64,000 nucleotides of DNA from Streptomyces sp. CB01635 (GTDB lineage: Bacteria; Actinomycetota; Actinomycetes; Streptomycetales; Streptomycetaceae). The notes under the pieces were generated by a model, which did no database searches, was not told the origin of the DNA, and saw only the letters and a program-made list of their open reading frames with translations. The position numbers and the translations under genes were made by a program. The stretch's first letter is position 1, and each line of letters begins with the position of its first letter. Location: positions 714,724 to 778,723 of the forward strand of contig NZ_NNBL01000001.1 of assembly GCF_002803065.1 (NCBI RefSeq), written 5' to 3'. Of the stretch, positions 1 to 7,891 are shown piece after piece.

Positions 1-1855
1 CCTCGATCGTCAGCTGGTTGGTGTCCACCTCGTCGGGAAAGTGCATGGTCATGAACGCGAGCCCGGGCCGCAGCGCCGGGTCGACCCACACGGGCGCCAC
101 CACCACGCCGCGCCGCGACGACACCCGCACCTCCTCGCCCACCACGACGCCGTACCGCTCCGCGTCCTCCGGGCACAGCTCGACGTACTCGCCGCGCCGC
201 AGCGGAGAGGCGAAACTCCCGCTCTGCACACCGGTGTTGTACGAGTCGAGGCGCCGGCCCGTCGTCAGGCGGATCGGGAACGACTCGTCCGTCAGGTCCA
301 CCGGCGGGTCGTGTGCGACGAGCCCGAAGGGCGCCGCACGGCCGCGCAGCGCCGGATCCTGCTCCCACAGCCTCCCGTGCAGGAAGCTCGACGGCAGGAC
401 CTCCAGGTCCGGGCACGGCCACTGAAGGCCCTGGTGCTCCTCCAGGCGGTCGTACGTCATGCCGAAGTGGTCCGGCGACAGGTCACGCAGCTCGTTCCAG
501 ACGGCTTCGGAGTCGGCGAACTTCCAGTCGTGGCCGAGCCGCGCGGCGACCTCGCAGATGATGTCGATGTCCTCGCGGGCCTCGCCGGGCGGGGTGAGCG
601 CGGCGCGCACGCGCTGAACTCGCCTCTCGCTGTTGGTCGTTGTGCCTTCGGTCTCCGCCCAGGCGGCGGTCGCCGGCAGGACCACGTCGGCCATCTCCGC
701 CGTCTTCGTCAGGAAGATGTCCTGCACCACCAGATGGTCGAGGGCCGCGAGACGGCGTATCGCCTGCTCGCTGTCGGCCTCGGACTGGGCGGGGTTCTCG
801 CCGATGCAGTACACGGCGTGCAGTTCGCCGTGCTCCATCGCCTCGAACATGTTGGTGAGCGTCATCCCGTACCGCGGCTGGATGGCCGCGCCCCACGCGC
901 GCTCGAACTTGACGCGGTGCGCGCTGTCGAGGATGTCCTGGAAGCCGGGCAGGCGGTTGGGGATGGCGCCCATGTCGCCGCCGCCCTGGACGTTGTTCTG
1001 CCCGCGCAGGGGCTGGACGCCGGAGCCGTAGCGGCCGACGTGCCCGGTGAGCAGCGACAGATTGATCAACGCCCGTACGTTGTCCGTGCCGTTGTGGTGC
1101 TCCGTGATGCCGAGGGTCCAGCACAGCTGGGCGCGCTCGGCGGTGGCGTAGGCGTGCGCGAGGTCGCGGATGGCGGCGGCGGGGACGCCCGTGACCTTCT
1201 CGGCGAGGGAGAGGGTCCACGGCTCGACCAGCTCGGCGTACTCGTCGAAGCCGGTCGTGGCCCGCTCGATGAACGCCTTGTTGTGCAGGCCCGCGTGGAT
1301 GATCTCGCGGCCTACGGCGTGGGCGAGCGGGATGTCCGTGCCGACGTTCAGACCGAGCCAGCTCTCCGCCCACTCGGCGGTCGAGGTGCGGCGCGGATCG
1401 ACCGCGTACATCCGTGCCCCGTTCCTGATCCCCTTCAGGACGTGCTGGAAGAAGATCGGGTGCGCGAAGCGGGCGTTGGAGCCCCACATCACGATGAGGT
1501 CGGTGTGCTCGACCTCCTCGTACGAGGAGGTGCCGCCGCCCGAGCCGAACGCCGCGGACAGGCCCGCGACGCTCGGGGCGTGGCACGTGCGGTTGCACGA
1601 GTCGACGTTGTTGGTGCCCATCACGACGCGCGTGAACTTCTGCGCCACGTAGTTCATCTCGTTCGTGGCGCGGGCACAGGAGAGCATCGCGAACGCGTCC
1701 GGGCCGTGCGCCTCCTTGGCGCGCCGGAAGCCGTCCGCCGCCCTGGCGAGCGCCTCGTCCCAGGTGGCGCGGCGCAGCGGCTCGTCCCGGGAGTCCCGGA
1801 CGAGGGGATGGGTGAGGCGGGTGTACGTCTTCGGGGTGCGGTCCCGCTTCTTCAT
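1..1855 (-). CDS. Molybdopterin oxidoreductase, formate dehydrogenase-like (3' end outside window)
   Basis: Read from the ATG at 1855 toward the left edge, the frame stays open for 618 codons and most of a formate dehydrogenase alpha subunit can be seen. The motif CHAPSVAGL places the molybdenum-ligating residue at Cys91, where E. coli FdhF has selenocysteine, so this is a cysteine-type enzyme. Later parts include GTTTNSERRVQRVR and a C-terminal molybdopterin dinucleotide-binding region. It would oxidise formate to CO2 in the cytoplasm. The usual N-terminal [4Fe-4S] CxxCxxxC domain (about 50-60 residues) is absent: the protein starts MKKRDRTPKTYTRLTHPLVR, just after where that domain would end, and the start overlaps the upstream gene stop as ATGA. 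Formate fits the oxalate-type genes elsewhere in the window. Family assignment is firm; substrate is inferred. Confidence 0.85.
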   Translation of the reverse strand, partial: MKKRDRTPKTYTRLTHPLVRDSRDEPLRRATWDEALARAADGFRRAKEAHGPDAFAMLSCARATNEMNYVAQKFTRVVMGTNNVDSCNRTCHAPSVAGLSAAFGSGGGTSSYEEVEHTDLIVMWGSNARFAHPIFFQHVLKGIRNGARMYAVDPRRTSTAEWAESWLGLNVGTDIPLAHAVGREIIHAGLHNKAFIERATTGFDEYAELVEPWTLSLAEKVTGVPAAAIRDLAHAYATAERAQLCWTLGITEHHNGTDNVRALINLSLLTGHVGRYGSGVQPLRGQNNVQGGGDMGAIPNRLPGFQDILDSAHRVKFERAWGAAIQPRYGMTLTNMFEAMEHGELHAVYCIGENPAQSEADSEQAIRRLAALDHLVVQDIFLTKTAEMADVVLPATAAWAETEGTTTNSERRVQRVRAALTPPGEAREDIDIICEVAARLGHDWKFADSEAVWNELRDLSPDHFGMTYDRLEEHQGLQWPCPDLEVLPSSFLHGRLWEQDPALRGRAAPFGLVAHDPPVDLTDESFPIRLTTGRRLDSYNTGVQSGSFASPLRRGEYVELCPEDAERYGVVVGEEVRVSSRRGVVVAPVWVDPALRPGLAFMTMHFPDEVDTNQLTIE

Positions 1856-2829
1856 GCCGCGCTCCTCATGCGGTCGGCGAGCAGATCCGAGATGGCGTGG
1901 ACGGTGCGGAGCGTCGGGACCGGGACGCCGGTGATCTCCGCCAGTTCCACGACGGCCGCGAGCAGCACGTCGAGTTCGAGCGGTTTGCCGCGCTCCAGGT
2001 CCTGGAGTGTCGAGGTGCGGTGGTCGCCGACGCGCTCGGCCCCGGCCAGCCGCCGCTCGACGGAGATGTCCGGACGGCAGCCCAGTGCCCCGGCGACGGC
2101 GAGCGTCTCGGTCATCATGATCTCGATGACCCGGCGTGTGCCGCCGTGCAGGCACATCTGCCGCATGGTCGCGCGGGACAGCGCGCTGATCGGGTTGAAC
2201 GAGATGTTGCCGAGCAGCTTGATCCAGATGTCACCGCGCAGCTCGGGCTCGACCGGGCACTTGAGGCCCCCGGCCTGCATCGCCTGACTGAACGCGAGGC
2301 AGCGGTCCGACACCGAGCGGTCGGGCTCCCCGATGGAGAACCTGGTTCCTTCGAGATGGCGTACGACGCCCGGGCCTTCGAGCTCCGTCGCCGCGTAGAC
2401 GACACAGCCGATGGCCCGCTGGGGCGCGAGCACCGCACTGACCGCGCCGCCGGGGTCCACGCTCTCGATGCGCTGCCCGTCGTGCGGGCCGCCGTGCCGG
2501 TGGAAGTACCACCAGGGGATGCCGTTCTGGGCCGCGATCACGGCCGTCGAGCTGTGCAGCAGCGGCTCGATGAGCGGCCCGCACGCCGCGTACGAGTTTG
2601 CCTTGAGACCGAGGAAGACATAGTCGACCGGGCCGATCCCCGAGGGGTCGTCGGTCGCGTTGGCCCGGGCGGTGAAGTCACCGCGGGGGCTGCGTACTTG
2701 GACGCCGTGCTGCCTCATGGCCGCGAGGTGCGGTCCACGGGCGACGAGATGCACGTCGGCGCCGGCGCGATGCAGCGCGGCTCCGACGTAGGCGCCGATC
2801 GCACCGGCGCCGAGGACTGCGACTTTCAC
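1852..2829 (-). CDS. 2-dehydropantoate 2-reductase family protein
   Basis: The product has an N-terminal Rossmann nucleotide motif (VAVLGAGAIGAYVGAAL) and a C-terminal ApbA/PanE domain with the EPELRGDIWIKLLGNISFNP-type segment that carries the catalytic lysine. The family reduces ketopantoate with NADPH or acts on related 2-oxo acids. GTG at 2829 is preferred because CGGAG lies about eight bases upstream; an in-frame start at 2868 would add 13 residues unlike the family. About 325 residues is normal. Its stop overlaps the start of the formate dehydrogenase-like gene, so the two are almost certainly co-translated, which argues for a role outside housekeeping CoA synthesis. A TACAGT-type operator lies about 80 bp upstream. 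Confidence 0.85.
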   Translation of the reverse strand: MKVAVLGAGAIGAYVGAALHRAGADVHLVARGPHLAAMRQHGVQVRSPRGDFTARANATDDPSGIGPVDYVFLGLKANSYAACGPLIEPLLHSSTAVIAAQNGIPWWYFHRHGGPHDGQRIESVDPGGAVSAVLAPQRAIGCVVYAATELEGPGVVRHLEGTRFSIGEPDRSVSDRCLAFSQAMQAGGLKCPVEPELRGDIWIKLLGNISFNPISALSRATMRQMCLHGGTRRVIEIMMTETLAVAGALGCRPDISVERRLAGAERVGDHRTSTLQDLERGKPLELDVLLAAVVELAEITGVPVPTLRTVHAISDLLADRMRSAA

Positions 2830-2906
2830 GATGGCGAGCTCCGTTCGGTCGAGGGCTCCTGCTCTCACGGGAGGAGAGTGCGGAGGACCGTCGGACTGTC
2901 GATGGA

Positions 2907-2922
2907 ATATTGTCTACAGTAT
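2907..2922. promoter_or_regulatory. Palindromic operator, probable GntR (FCD) site
   Basis: ATATTGTCTACAGTAT is an imperfect palindrome (ATAyTGT-N2-ACArTAT) in the divergent promoter between the reductase/formate dehydrogenase pair and the OFA transporter. Its reverse complement matches 5628-5643 in 12 of 16 positions, and the forward form matches 35773-35788 in 11 of 16. FadR-type GntR proteins bind short palindromes of this TNGT/ACNA type. Regulator assignment is inferred from proximity to the GntR gene at 5687. Confidence 0.65.
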
Positions 2923-3020
2923 GGAAGATGGGCCGACAAGAGGTGGCGCATCGCATACCGTGTACGGATTCCGGTGCGCGCTCTTCCCAACTCCCGGACG
3001 GCTCCCTAACGTTCGGGATC

Positions 3021-4358
3021 ATGAGGCCCCCTGTCGCGCCAACCGGCTGGAGCCGCTGGCTCGTTCCGCCCGCCGCTCTGTCCGTCCATCTCTCCATCGG
3101 CCAGGCCTACGCCTGGAGCGTCTTCAAGCCCCCGCTCGAGTCCGCCATGCACCTCAGCGGCACCCAGAGCGCCCTCCCCTTCCAGCTCGGCATCGTGATG
3201 CTCGGCCTCTCCGCGGCCTTCGGCGGCACGCTCGTCGAGCGCAACGGCCCGCGCTGGGCGATGACCGTCGCCCTCGTCTGTTTCTCCTCCGGCTTCCTGA
3301 TCTCCGCCCTCGGCGCCGCTACCGGACAGTTCTGGCTGATCGTCTTCGGCTACGGCTTCGTCGGCGGGATCGGCCTCGGCATCGGCTACATCTCGCCCGT
3401 GTCGACCCTGATCAAGTGGTTCCCCGACCGGCCCGGCATGGCCACCGGCATCGCGATCATGGGCTTCGGCGGCGGCGCGCTGATCGCCTCCCCGTGGTCC
3501 GCTCAGATGCTGGAGTCCTTCGGCGCCGACTCCAAGGGCATCGCCCTCGCGTTCCTCGTGCACGGACTCGCGTATGCCGTGTTCATGTCGCTCGGGGTGC
3601 TGCTCGTGCGGGTGCCGCGTACGGAAGGGGTGCGCAAGGCCGGGGCGCCGGCGCCGCTCGACGGGGTGCAGGTCTCGGCCCGCAGCGCCGTGCGCACCCC
3701 CCAGTTCTGGTGCCTGTGGCTCGTGCTCTGCATGAACGTGACGGCGGGCATCGGCATCCTGGAGAAGGCCGCCCCGATGATCACGGACTTCTTCAAGGAC
3801 AGCGGCACCCCCGTCGGCGTCTCCGCCGCGGCCGGCTTCGTCGCGCTCCTGTCGGCGGCGAACATGGCGGGCCGCATCGGCTGGTCCTCCGCCTCCGACC
3901 TGGTCGGCCGCAAGAACGTCTACCGCCTCTACCTGGGCGTGGGCGCCGTCATGTACCTGCTGATCGCCCGCTTCGGCGACTCCTCCAAGCCCCTGTTCAT
4001 CGGCTGTGCGCTGGTGATCCTCTCCTTCTACGGCGGCGGCTTCGCCACCGTCCCCGCGTACCTCAAGGACCTCTTCGGCACCTACCAGGTCGGCGCGATC
4101 CACGGCCGGCTGCTCACGGCCTGGTCCACCGCCGGTGTGCTCGGCCCGCTGATCGTCAACTGGGTCGCCGACAGCCAGGAAGAGGCCGGAAAGCACGGCC
4201 AGGACCTCTACGGTCTGTCCTTCACGATCATGATCGGCCTGCTCGTCGTGGGCTTCGTCGCGAACGAGCTGATCCGTCCCGTCCACGCCCGCCACCACAT
4301 CCCCGCCCCGAGGGAGGCCACCGATGACGCAGCCGCAGAGCGCCGGCAGTCCGCCTAG
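3021..4358 (+). CDS. OFA-family MFS transporter (oxalate/formate type)
   Basis: This 445-residue protein has about twelve hydrophobic segments and opens with the OFA-family signature SIGQAYAWSVFKPPLE. It also has the MFS loop around LIKWFPDRPGMATGIAIMGFG, typical of oxalate:formate antiporters and related monocarboxylate carriers. ATG at 3021 was chosen because upstream in-frame residues (from 2910) are not family-like and cross the operator at 2907-2922. The gene runs into a 45-codon frame-shifted gene (4324-4461) that encodes the small partner seen with many OFA transporters. The divergent neighbours are formate dehydrogenase-like and reductase genes. Substrate (oxalate, formate or another small carboxylate) is inferred from family and context only. 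Confidence 0.87.
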   Translation: MRPPVAPTGWSRWLVPPAALSVHLSIGQAYAWSVFKPPLESAMHLSGTQSALPFQLGIVMLGLSAAFGGTLVERNGPRWAMTVALVCFSSGFLISALGAATGQFWLIVFGYGFVGGIGLGIGYISPVSTLIKWFPDRPGMATGIAIMGFGGGALIASPWSAQMLESFGADSKGIALAFLVHGLAYAVFMSLGVLLVRVPRTEGVRKAGAPAPLDGVQVSARSAVRTPQFWCLWLVLCMNVTAGIGILEKAAPMITDFFKDSGTPVGVSAAAGFVALLSAANMAGRIGWSSASDLVGRKNVYRLYLGVGAVMYLLIARFGDSSKPLFIGCALVILSFYGGGFATVPAYLKDLFGTYQVGAIHGRLLTAWSTAGVLGPLIVNWVADSQEEAGKHGQDLYGLSFTIMIGLLVVGFVANELIRPVHARHHIPAPREATDDAAAERRQSA

Positions 4359-4461
4359 CCGTCGCGCGCTCACCCTGTTCGCCTGGCTGTGGGTCGGGGT
4401 GCCGCTCGCGTACGGCCTGTACGAACTCGTACAGAAGGCGAGGCAGCTCTTCACCGGGTAG
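4324..4461 (+). CDS. MFS transporter small subunit, 45 aa
   Basis: A 45-residue frame starts at ATG 4324, inside the last 35 bases of the OFA transporter gene but in another frame, and ends at TAG 4461. The product starts MTQPQSAGSPPSRRALTLFA and has one membrane helix (FAWLWVGVPLAYGLYELVQ) followed by a basic tail. Small single-helix proteins of this kind are annotated next to OFA-type antiporters as MFS transporter small subunits. The overlap implies coupled synthesis at roughly equal amounts. It may stabilise the transporter; the exact role is not shown by the sequence. Confidence 0.75.
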   Translation: MTQPQSAGSPPSRRALTLFAWLWVGVPLAYGLYELVQKARQLFTG

Positions 4462-4607
4462 AACGGGACAGACCCCGGACGCCGCAGGGTGATGTGGGGC
4501 ACCCTCCAACCAGGGCGCCCCAATCCTGTCGCTTTACGTGCCCTCGTACCGGTGAGTCGCTCACCAGACTGGTGGATCCGCATCCCGAACACCGAGGGGC
4601 CCCACCC

Positions 4608-5555
4608 ATGACCGGTTCGCGCATCGCCGCCATTGGCCACTACCAGCCCGCCAGGCTCCTCACCAATGACGACCTGGCGGCCATGGTGGACACCGACGAC
4701 GCGTGGATCCGCAGCCGCGTGGGCATCCGCACCCGTCACATCGCGGGCCCCGACGAACCGGTCGACGACCTGGCCGCGCACGCCGCGGCAAAGGCGCTCG
4801 CGTCGGCGGGGCTGACGGCGGCCGACATCGACCTCGTCGTCGTCGCCACCTCCACCGCCGTCGACCGTTCACCGAACATGGCCGCGCGCGTCGCGCACCG
4901 CCTCGGCGTGCCCTCGCCCGCCGCGCTCGACGTCAACGTGGTGTGCGCGGGCTTCACGCACGCGCTCGCCACCGCCGACCACGCCGTGCGGGCGGGCGCC
5001 GCGACGCGCGCCCTGGTGATCGGCGCCGACAAGATGTCTGCCGTCACCGACTGGACGGACCGCACGACCTGCGTCCTCGTCGGCGACGGCGCGGGCGCCG
5101 TCGTGGTCGAGGCCTGCCCGCCCGGCGACGAGCCGGGCATCGGGCCCGTCCTGTGGGGGTCCGTGCCCGAGATGGGCAACGCCGTCCGCATCGAGGGCGA
5201 GCCGGCGCGCTTCGCGCAGGAGGGCCAGAGCGTCTACCGCTGGGCGACGCAGCAGCTGCCGCCGCTGGCCCGCGCGGCCTGCGAGCGGGCCGGGTACACG
5301 CCGGCGGATCTGGCCGCCGTCGTCCTGCACCAGGCGAACCTGCGGATCATCGAGCCGCTCGCCGAGAAGATCGGCGCGGTGAACGCCGTCGTCGCTCGCG
5401 ATGTCGTCGACTCGGGCAACACCTCCGCCGCGAGTGTCCCGCTCGCCTTCTCCAAGCTCGTCGAGCGCGGTGAGATCCGGACCGGCCAGCCGGTGCTGCT
5501 CTTCGGATTCGGCGGGAACCTGTCCTACGCGGGCCAGGTCGTCCGCTGCCCCTGA
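4608..5555 (+). CDS. 3-oxoacyl-ACP synthase III family protein (FabH-like)
   Basis: A 315-residue ketoacyl synthase III with the complete Cys-His-Asn triad: Cys113 (NVVCAGF), His241 (VVLHQANLRI) and Asn271 (DSGNTSAAS). The N-terminal AAIGHYQPARLLTNDDLAA and the C-terminal glycine-rich GFGGNLSYAG also fit. KAS III enzymes condense an acyl-CoA with malonyl-ACP or catalyse related acyl transfers. ATG 4608 follows a GAGGGG ribosome site at 4594-4599. It lies alone between the OFA transporter and the GntR regulator, with no acyl carrier protein or other fatty-acid gene nearby, so it is more likely a pathway-specific enzyme than the housekeeping FabH. Its substrate cannot be read from sequence. Confidence 0.87.
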   Translation: MTGSRIAAIGHYQPARLLTNDDLAAMVDTDDAWIRSRVGIRTRHIAGPDEPVDDLAAHAAAKALASAGLTAADIDLVVVATSTAVDRSPNMAARVAHRLGVPSPAALDVNVVCAGFTHALATADHAVRAGAATRALVIGADKMSAVTDWTDRTTCVLVGDGAGAVVVEACPPGDEPGIGPVLWGSVPEMGNAVRIEGEPARFAQEGQSVYRWATQQLPPLARAACERAGYTPADLAAVVLHQANLRIIEPLAEKIGAVNAVVARDVVDSGNTSAASVPLAFSKLVERGEIRTGQPVLLFGFGGNLSYAGQVVRCP

Positions 5556-5627
5556 GCAGGCGTGATTTCGCGGCGTTCACGGGTGTGACGAGCCCAACTC
5601 CCGCCCCTACTGGCCATTGTGCTCGGT

Positions 5628-5660
5628 AGACTGTAGACGAAAGCCAATTCATACTGGCTT
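5628..5660. promoter_or_regulatory. Operator region upstream of GntR gene
   Basis: Bases 5628-5643 read AGACTGTAGACGAAAG, which matches the reverse complement of the 2907-2922 palindrome at 12 of 16 positions. Immediately after it lies an inverted repeat, AAGCCA (5641-5646) and TGGCTT (5655-5660), with an 8-bp spacer. Both sit 27-59 bp before the GntR start, consistent with autoregulation. Confidence 0.6.
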
Positions 5661-5686
5661 CTCCGTTGCCCAGGAGGGGGACCGCG

Positions 5687-6364
5687 ATGTTGTCCACAGG
5701 ACTGCCGCAGGGGGCGGTGCCCAAGCTCGAGCGCCCCGGACCGCTGCGCGAGCGGGTCTACGAGGCGCTGCTCGAACTGATCACGACGCGTGCACTTCAG
5801 CCGGGCCAGCACCTGGTCGAGAGCGAACTCGCCGGTCACCTAGGGGTGTCGAGGCAGCCCGTGCGTGAGGCGCTCCAGCGGCTGAACACGGAGGGCTGGG
5901 TCGATCTCCGTCCGGCGCAGGGTGCCTTCGTGCACGAACCGACCGAGGACGAGGCGGACCAGCTCCTCACGGTCCGTACGCTCCTGGAGGCCGAGGCGGC
6001 CCGCCTTGCCGCAGCGAACGCCGGCAAGGCGGGGATCGCCGCCCTCGAAGAGCTCTGCGCCAGAGGCGAGCAGGCCGTCGCCGACGGGGACGTCGAACTC
6101 GTCGTGGCGACGAACGCGGCCTTCCACGCCAAGGTCATGGAGCTCGCGGGGAACGTCGTGCTCGGCGAGCTCGCCGGACAGGTGGACCGCCGCGTGCGCT
6201 GGTACTACCAGCCGGTCGCCCGCCAGCGCGGCAAGCAGTCCTGGATCGAGCACCGCGAGCTGATCGCGGCGATCGCGCAGCGGGACGAGGCGCGGGCGAC
6301 GGCGGTCATGCGGGCCCACACCGAGCACACCCGCGAGACGTACCACCGGCGCGAGCAGGCGTAG
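5687..6364 (+). CDS. GntR-family regulator, FadR/FCD subgroup
   Basis: A 225-residue regulator with an N-terminal winged helix-turn-helix (about residues 22-85, recognition helix around HLGVSRQPVREALQRL) and an all-helical FCD ligand domain (about 90-220). The FCD domain carries metal-type histidines in NAAFHAKVMELAGN and IEHRELIAAI. FCD regulators usually bind small carboxylates and release DNA. ATG 5687 is favoured over an in-frame start at 5666 because AGGAGGGGG lies 9 bases before it. Related palindromes occur in its own promoter, at 2907-2922 and at 35773-35802, so it probably controls the formate dehydrogenase/OFA genes and the decarboxylase/CoA-ligase genes. The ligand is plausibly oxalate, formate or glyoxylate (inference). 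Confidence 0.9.
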   Translation: MLSTGLPQGAVPKLERPGPLRERVYEALLELITTRALQPGQHLVESELAGHLGVSRQPVREALQRLNTEGWVDLRPAQGAFVHEPTEDEADQLLTVRTLLEAEAARLAAANAGKAGIAALEELCARGEQAVADGDVELVVATNAAFHAKVMELAGNVVLGELAGQVDRRVRWYYQPVARQRGKQSWIEHRELIAAIAQRDEARATAVMRAHTEHTRETYHRREQA

Positions 6365-6377
6365 GGCGGGTCCGGGG

Positions 6378-6402
6378 TGCCGCCCGCGGGCCGTGGGCGG
6401 CA
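6378..6402 (+). terminator. Hairpin after GntR gene
   Basis: TGCCGCCC (6378-6385) pairs perfectly with GGGCGGCA (6395-6402) across a 9-base loop, 14 bases after the GntR stop and before a convergent gene. There is no T-run, as is usual for Streptomyces terminators. Confidence 0.5.
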
Positions 6403-6414
6403 GTTGGCACCGAA

Positions 6415-6466
6415 CCCCTGCGCCGAGCCCTTGCGCCGGACCCTGCGCCAAAGCCCCTGCGCCGTA
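6415..6466. repeat. Four tandem imperfect 13-bp repeats
   Basis: Four units of exactly 13 bp, sharing CCC(C/T)TGCGCC and starting at 6415, 6428, 6441 and 6454, fill the gap between the convergent GntR and LtrA genes. Units differ mainly in the last three bases. No function is apparent; slippage origin or a protein-binding array are both possible. Confidence 0.6.
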
Positions 6467-6491
6467 CCTTGGGGGGCCGGAGCCGCGCGGC

Positions 6492-7691
6492 TCACGCGAC
6501 CGTCGTGGCACGCTCCTCACAGGGTGACCACCGGGCCTCCGCGGCCAGCATCGCCACCAGGATCACGACGAGCGCGATGAGTTCCGCCACGGCGGCCACA
6601 TGTATCCCGAGCAGTGCCGCACCGAGCACCAGCGGCACGGCCGCTGCCCGGAAGGCGAGCGGGGAGAGCCGCATGGCGGTCCGGAACGCGACATCGCCGG
6701 CCAGGAACAGCGCGACACCGCCCGCGAGCGCGAGCGCGGGCCCGGTGTGCAGATGTTCACCGAGATGCCCGAGCGACTTCTTCACACCCGCAGCGAGGAA
6801 CGCGACCCCGAGCAGCATCGGCAGGAAGGCGTAGTAGTACGCGTTCATCGCGAGGCGGAAGCGGCGCGCGGGTTCCGTGGCGCGGAACGACTCCTCGGCC
6901 GCCCCCTCGTCCCGTACGAAGTACGTCCACCACAGTGCGACCGCGACCGCCAGCGCCAGGAACGCGCCCCCGAACAGGCCCACCGTCAGCGGCTGGTCTC
7001 CGATGCCGATGCCGATCGCGATGACGGACTCGCCGAACGCGATGATCAGGAGCAGGCCGTGGCGCTCCACGAAGTGCCCCGGCTCCAGGCCGCCGAGCTG
7101 ACCCCTGAGGTCGTCCGTCGTGCGCCCGCCGTGGCTGCGGGGACCGGCCTGCGCCAGGAACGGCGTCACGATCTGCAGCAGGATCGCGAGCACCCACCAC
7201 GCGTCGGCGGCGAGCCCGTGGAGGAAGCCGGCCGTCGTCACGGCGAGCGCGGCCAGCGCGTTCGGCACCGCGTACCAGACCACGTCACGGCCGTGGCTGC
7301 GCGTGTACAGCGCGCTGTGCACCACGACGACGAGCAGGAACCCGAGGCCGAAGACCACGCCGCCGTCGGTGAAGGCGCGCGGGATGGCGAGCGCGCACAC
7401 CAGGAACGCGCCCATCCCGACGATGAGCAGCAGCCGGCGTGAGGGCCGGTCGGGCGGGACCTGGTTGGTGAGGTAGGCATAGGCGCCGTACATCCAGAAC
7501 AGCACGACGAAGATGAGGACGACCCGGCCCGCCGTGGCGAACGACAGGTCGTGCGCGAGCAGCACGGTGATCTGCGTCAGGGTGAAGACGAAGACGAGGT
7601 CGAAGAAGAGCTCCAGCGTGCTGACCCGCAGTTCGGGGGCGGGCCGTCGCACCTCTGTCTTCTCCTCCGGGCCGCGCGTGCTCTCCGTCAT
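6492..7691 (-). CDS. LtrA-family (low temperature requirement A) membrane protein
   Basis: The 399-residue product is almost entirely membrane helices. It opens with the LtrA signature VSTLELFFDLVFVFTLTQIT and contains HGLLLIIAFGESVIAIGIGI, the second conserved block of the family. LtrA proteins are named from a Listeria cold-growth mutant; their transport or structural role is not settled. ATG 7691 has a GGGGG stretch about 5 bases upstream; an in-frame extension to 7784 would run into the conserved ROK promoter element. It is convergent with GntR and divergent from the ROK gene, and has no evident functional tie to either. Confidence 0.85.
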   Translation of the reverse strand: MTESTRGPEEKTEVRRPAPELRVSTLELFFDLVFVFTLTQITVLLAHDLSFATAGRVVLIFVVLFWMYGAYAYLTNQVPPDRPSRRLLLIVGMGAFLVCALAIPRAFTDGGVVFGLGFLLVVVVHSALYTRSHGRDVVWYAVPNALAALAVTTAGFLHGLAADAWWVLAILLQIVTPFLAQAGPRSHGGRTTDDLRGQLGGLEPGHFVERHGLLLIIAFGESVIAIGIGIGDQPLTVGLFGGAFLALAVAVALWWTYFVRDEGAAEESFRATEPARRFRLAMNAYYYAFLPMLLGVAFLAAGVKKSLGHLGEHLHTGPALALAGGVALFLAGDVAFRTAMRLSPLAFRAAAVPLVLGAALLGIHVAAVAELIALVVILVAMLAAEARWSPCEERATTVA

Positions 7692-7758
7692 TCCAACCCC
7701 CTTGTGACGTCCATCAGTTGTGCGAGCGACAGGGTACGCGGATCTTCCCTCCCGGCCC

Positions 7759-7834
7759 TTTGTCCTGTCACTGGAGAAAGTCATGGGTAATTGCTGCGCA
7801 ACTTCTTCCCACTCCCGGCAAGCACTGCTACGTT
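7759..7834 (+). promoter_or_regulatory. Conserved ROK-operon promoter element, copy 1
   Basis: This stretch shares ordered blocks with 15199-15273: TTTGTCCTG (7759-7767), GGAGAAAGTCA (7773-7783), a TTGC-N3-GCAA palindrome (7791-7801) and a -10-like TACGTT (7829-7834). The spacing between blocks agrees within one base. It lies 58 bp before the ROK start, so autoregulation is likely. The palindrome is the best candidate for the ROK operator. Confidence 0.7.
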
Positions 7835-7891
7835 CCCCTCGAAAGCCCGAAGACGGGACGACAGGCGACCCGGTGAGGCAGGGAGGGGCAC

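Noticed and set aside
41..2287. Long plus-strand frame of 748 codons
   Set aside because: It is antisense to the formate dehydrogenase-like and reductase genes, has low-complexity Arg/Gly/Ala/Val composition and no domain, as expected from a shadow frame in high-GC DNA.
4462..4607. Promoter or operator for the KAS III gene like those at 2907 and 5628
   Set aside because: No TACAGT-type palindrome was found in this gap; the gene may depend on read-through from the transporter.
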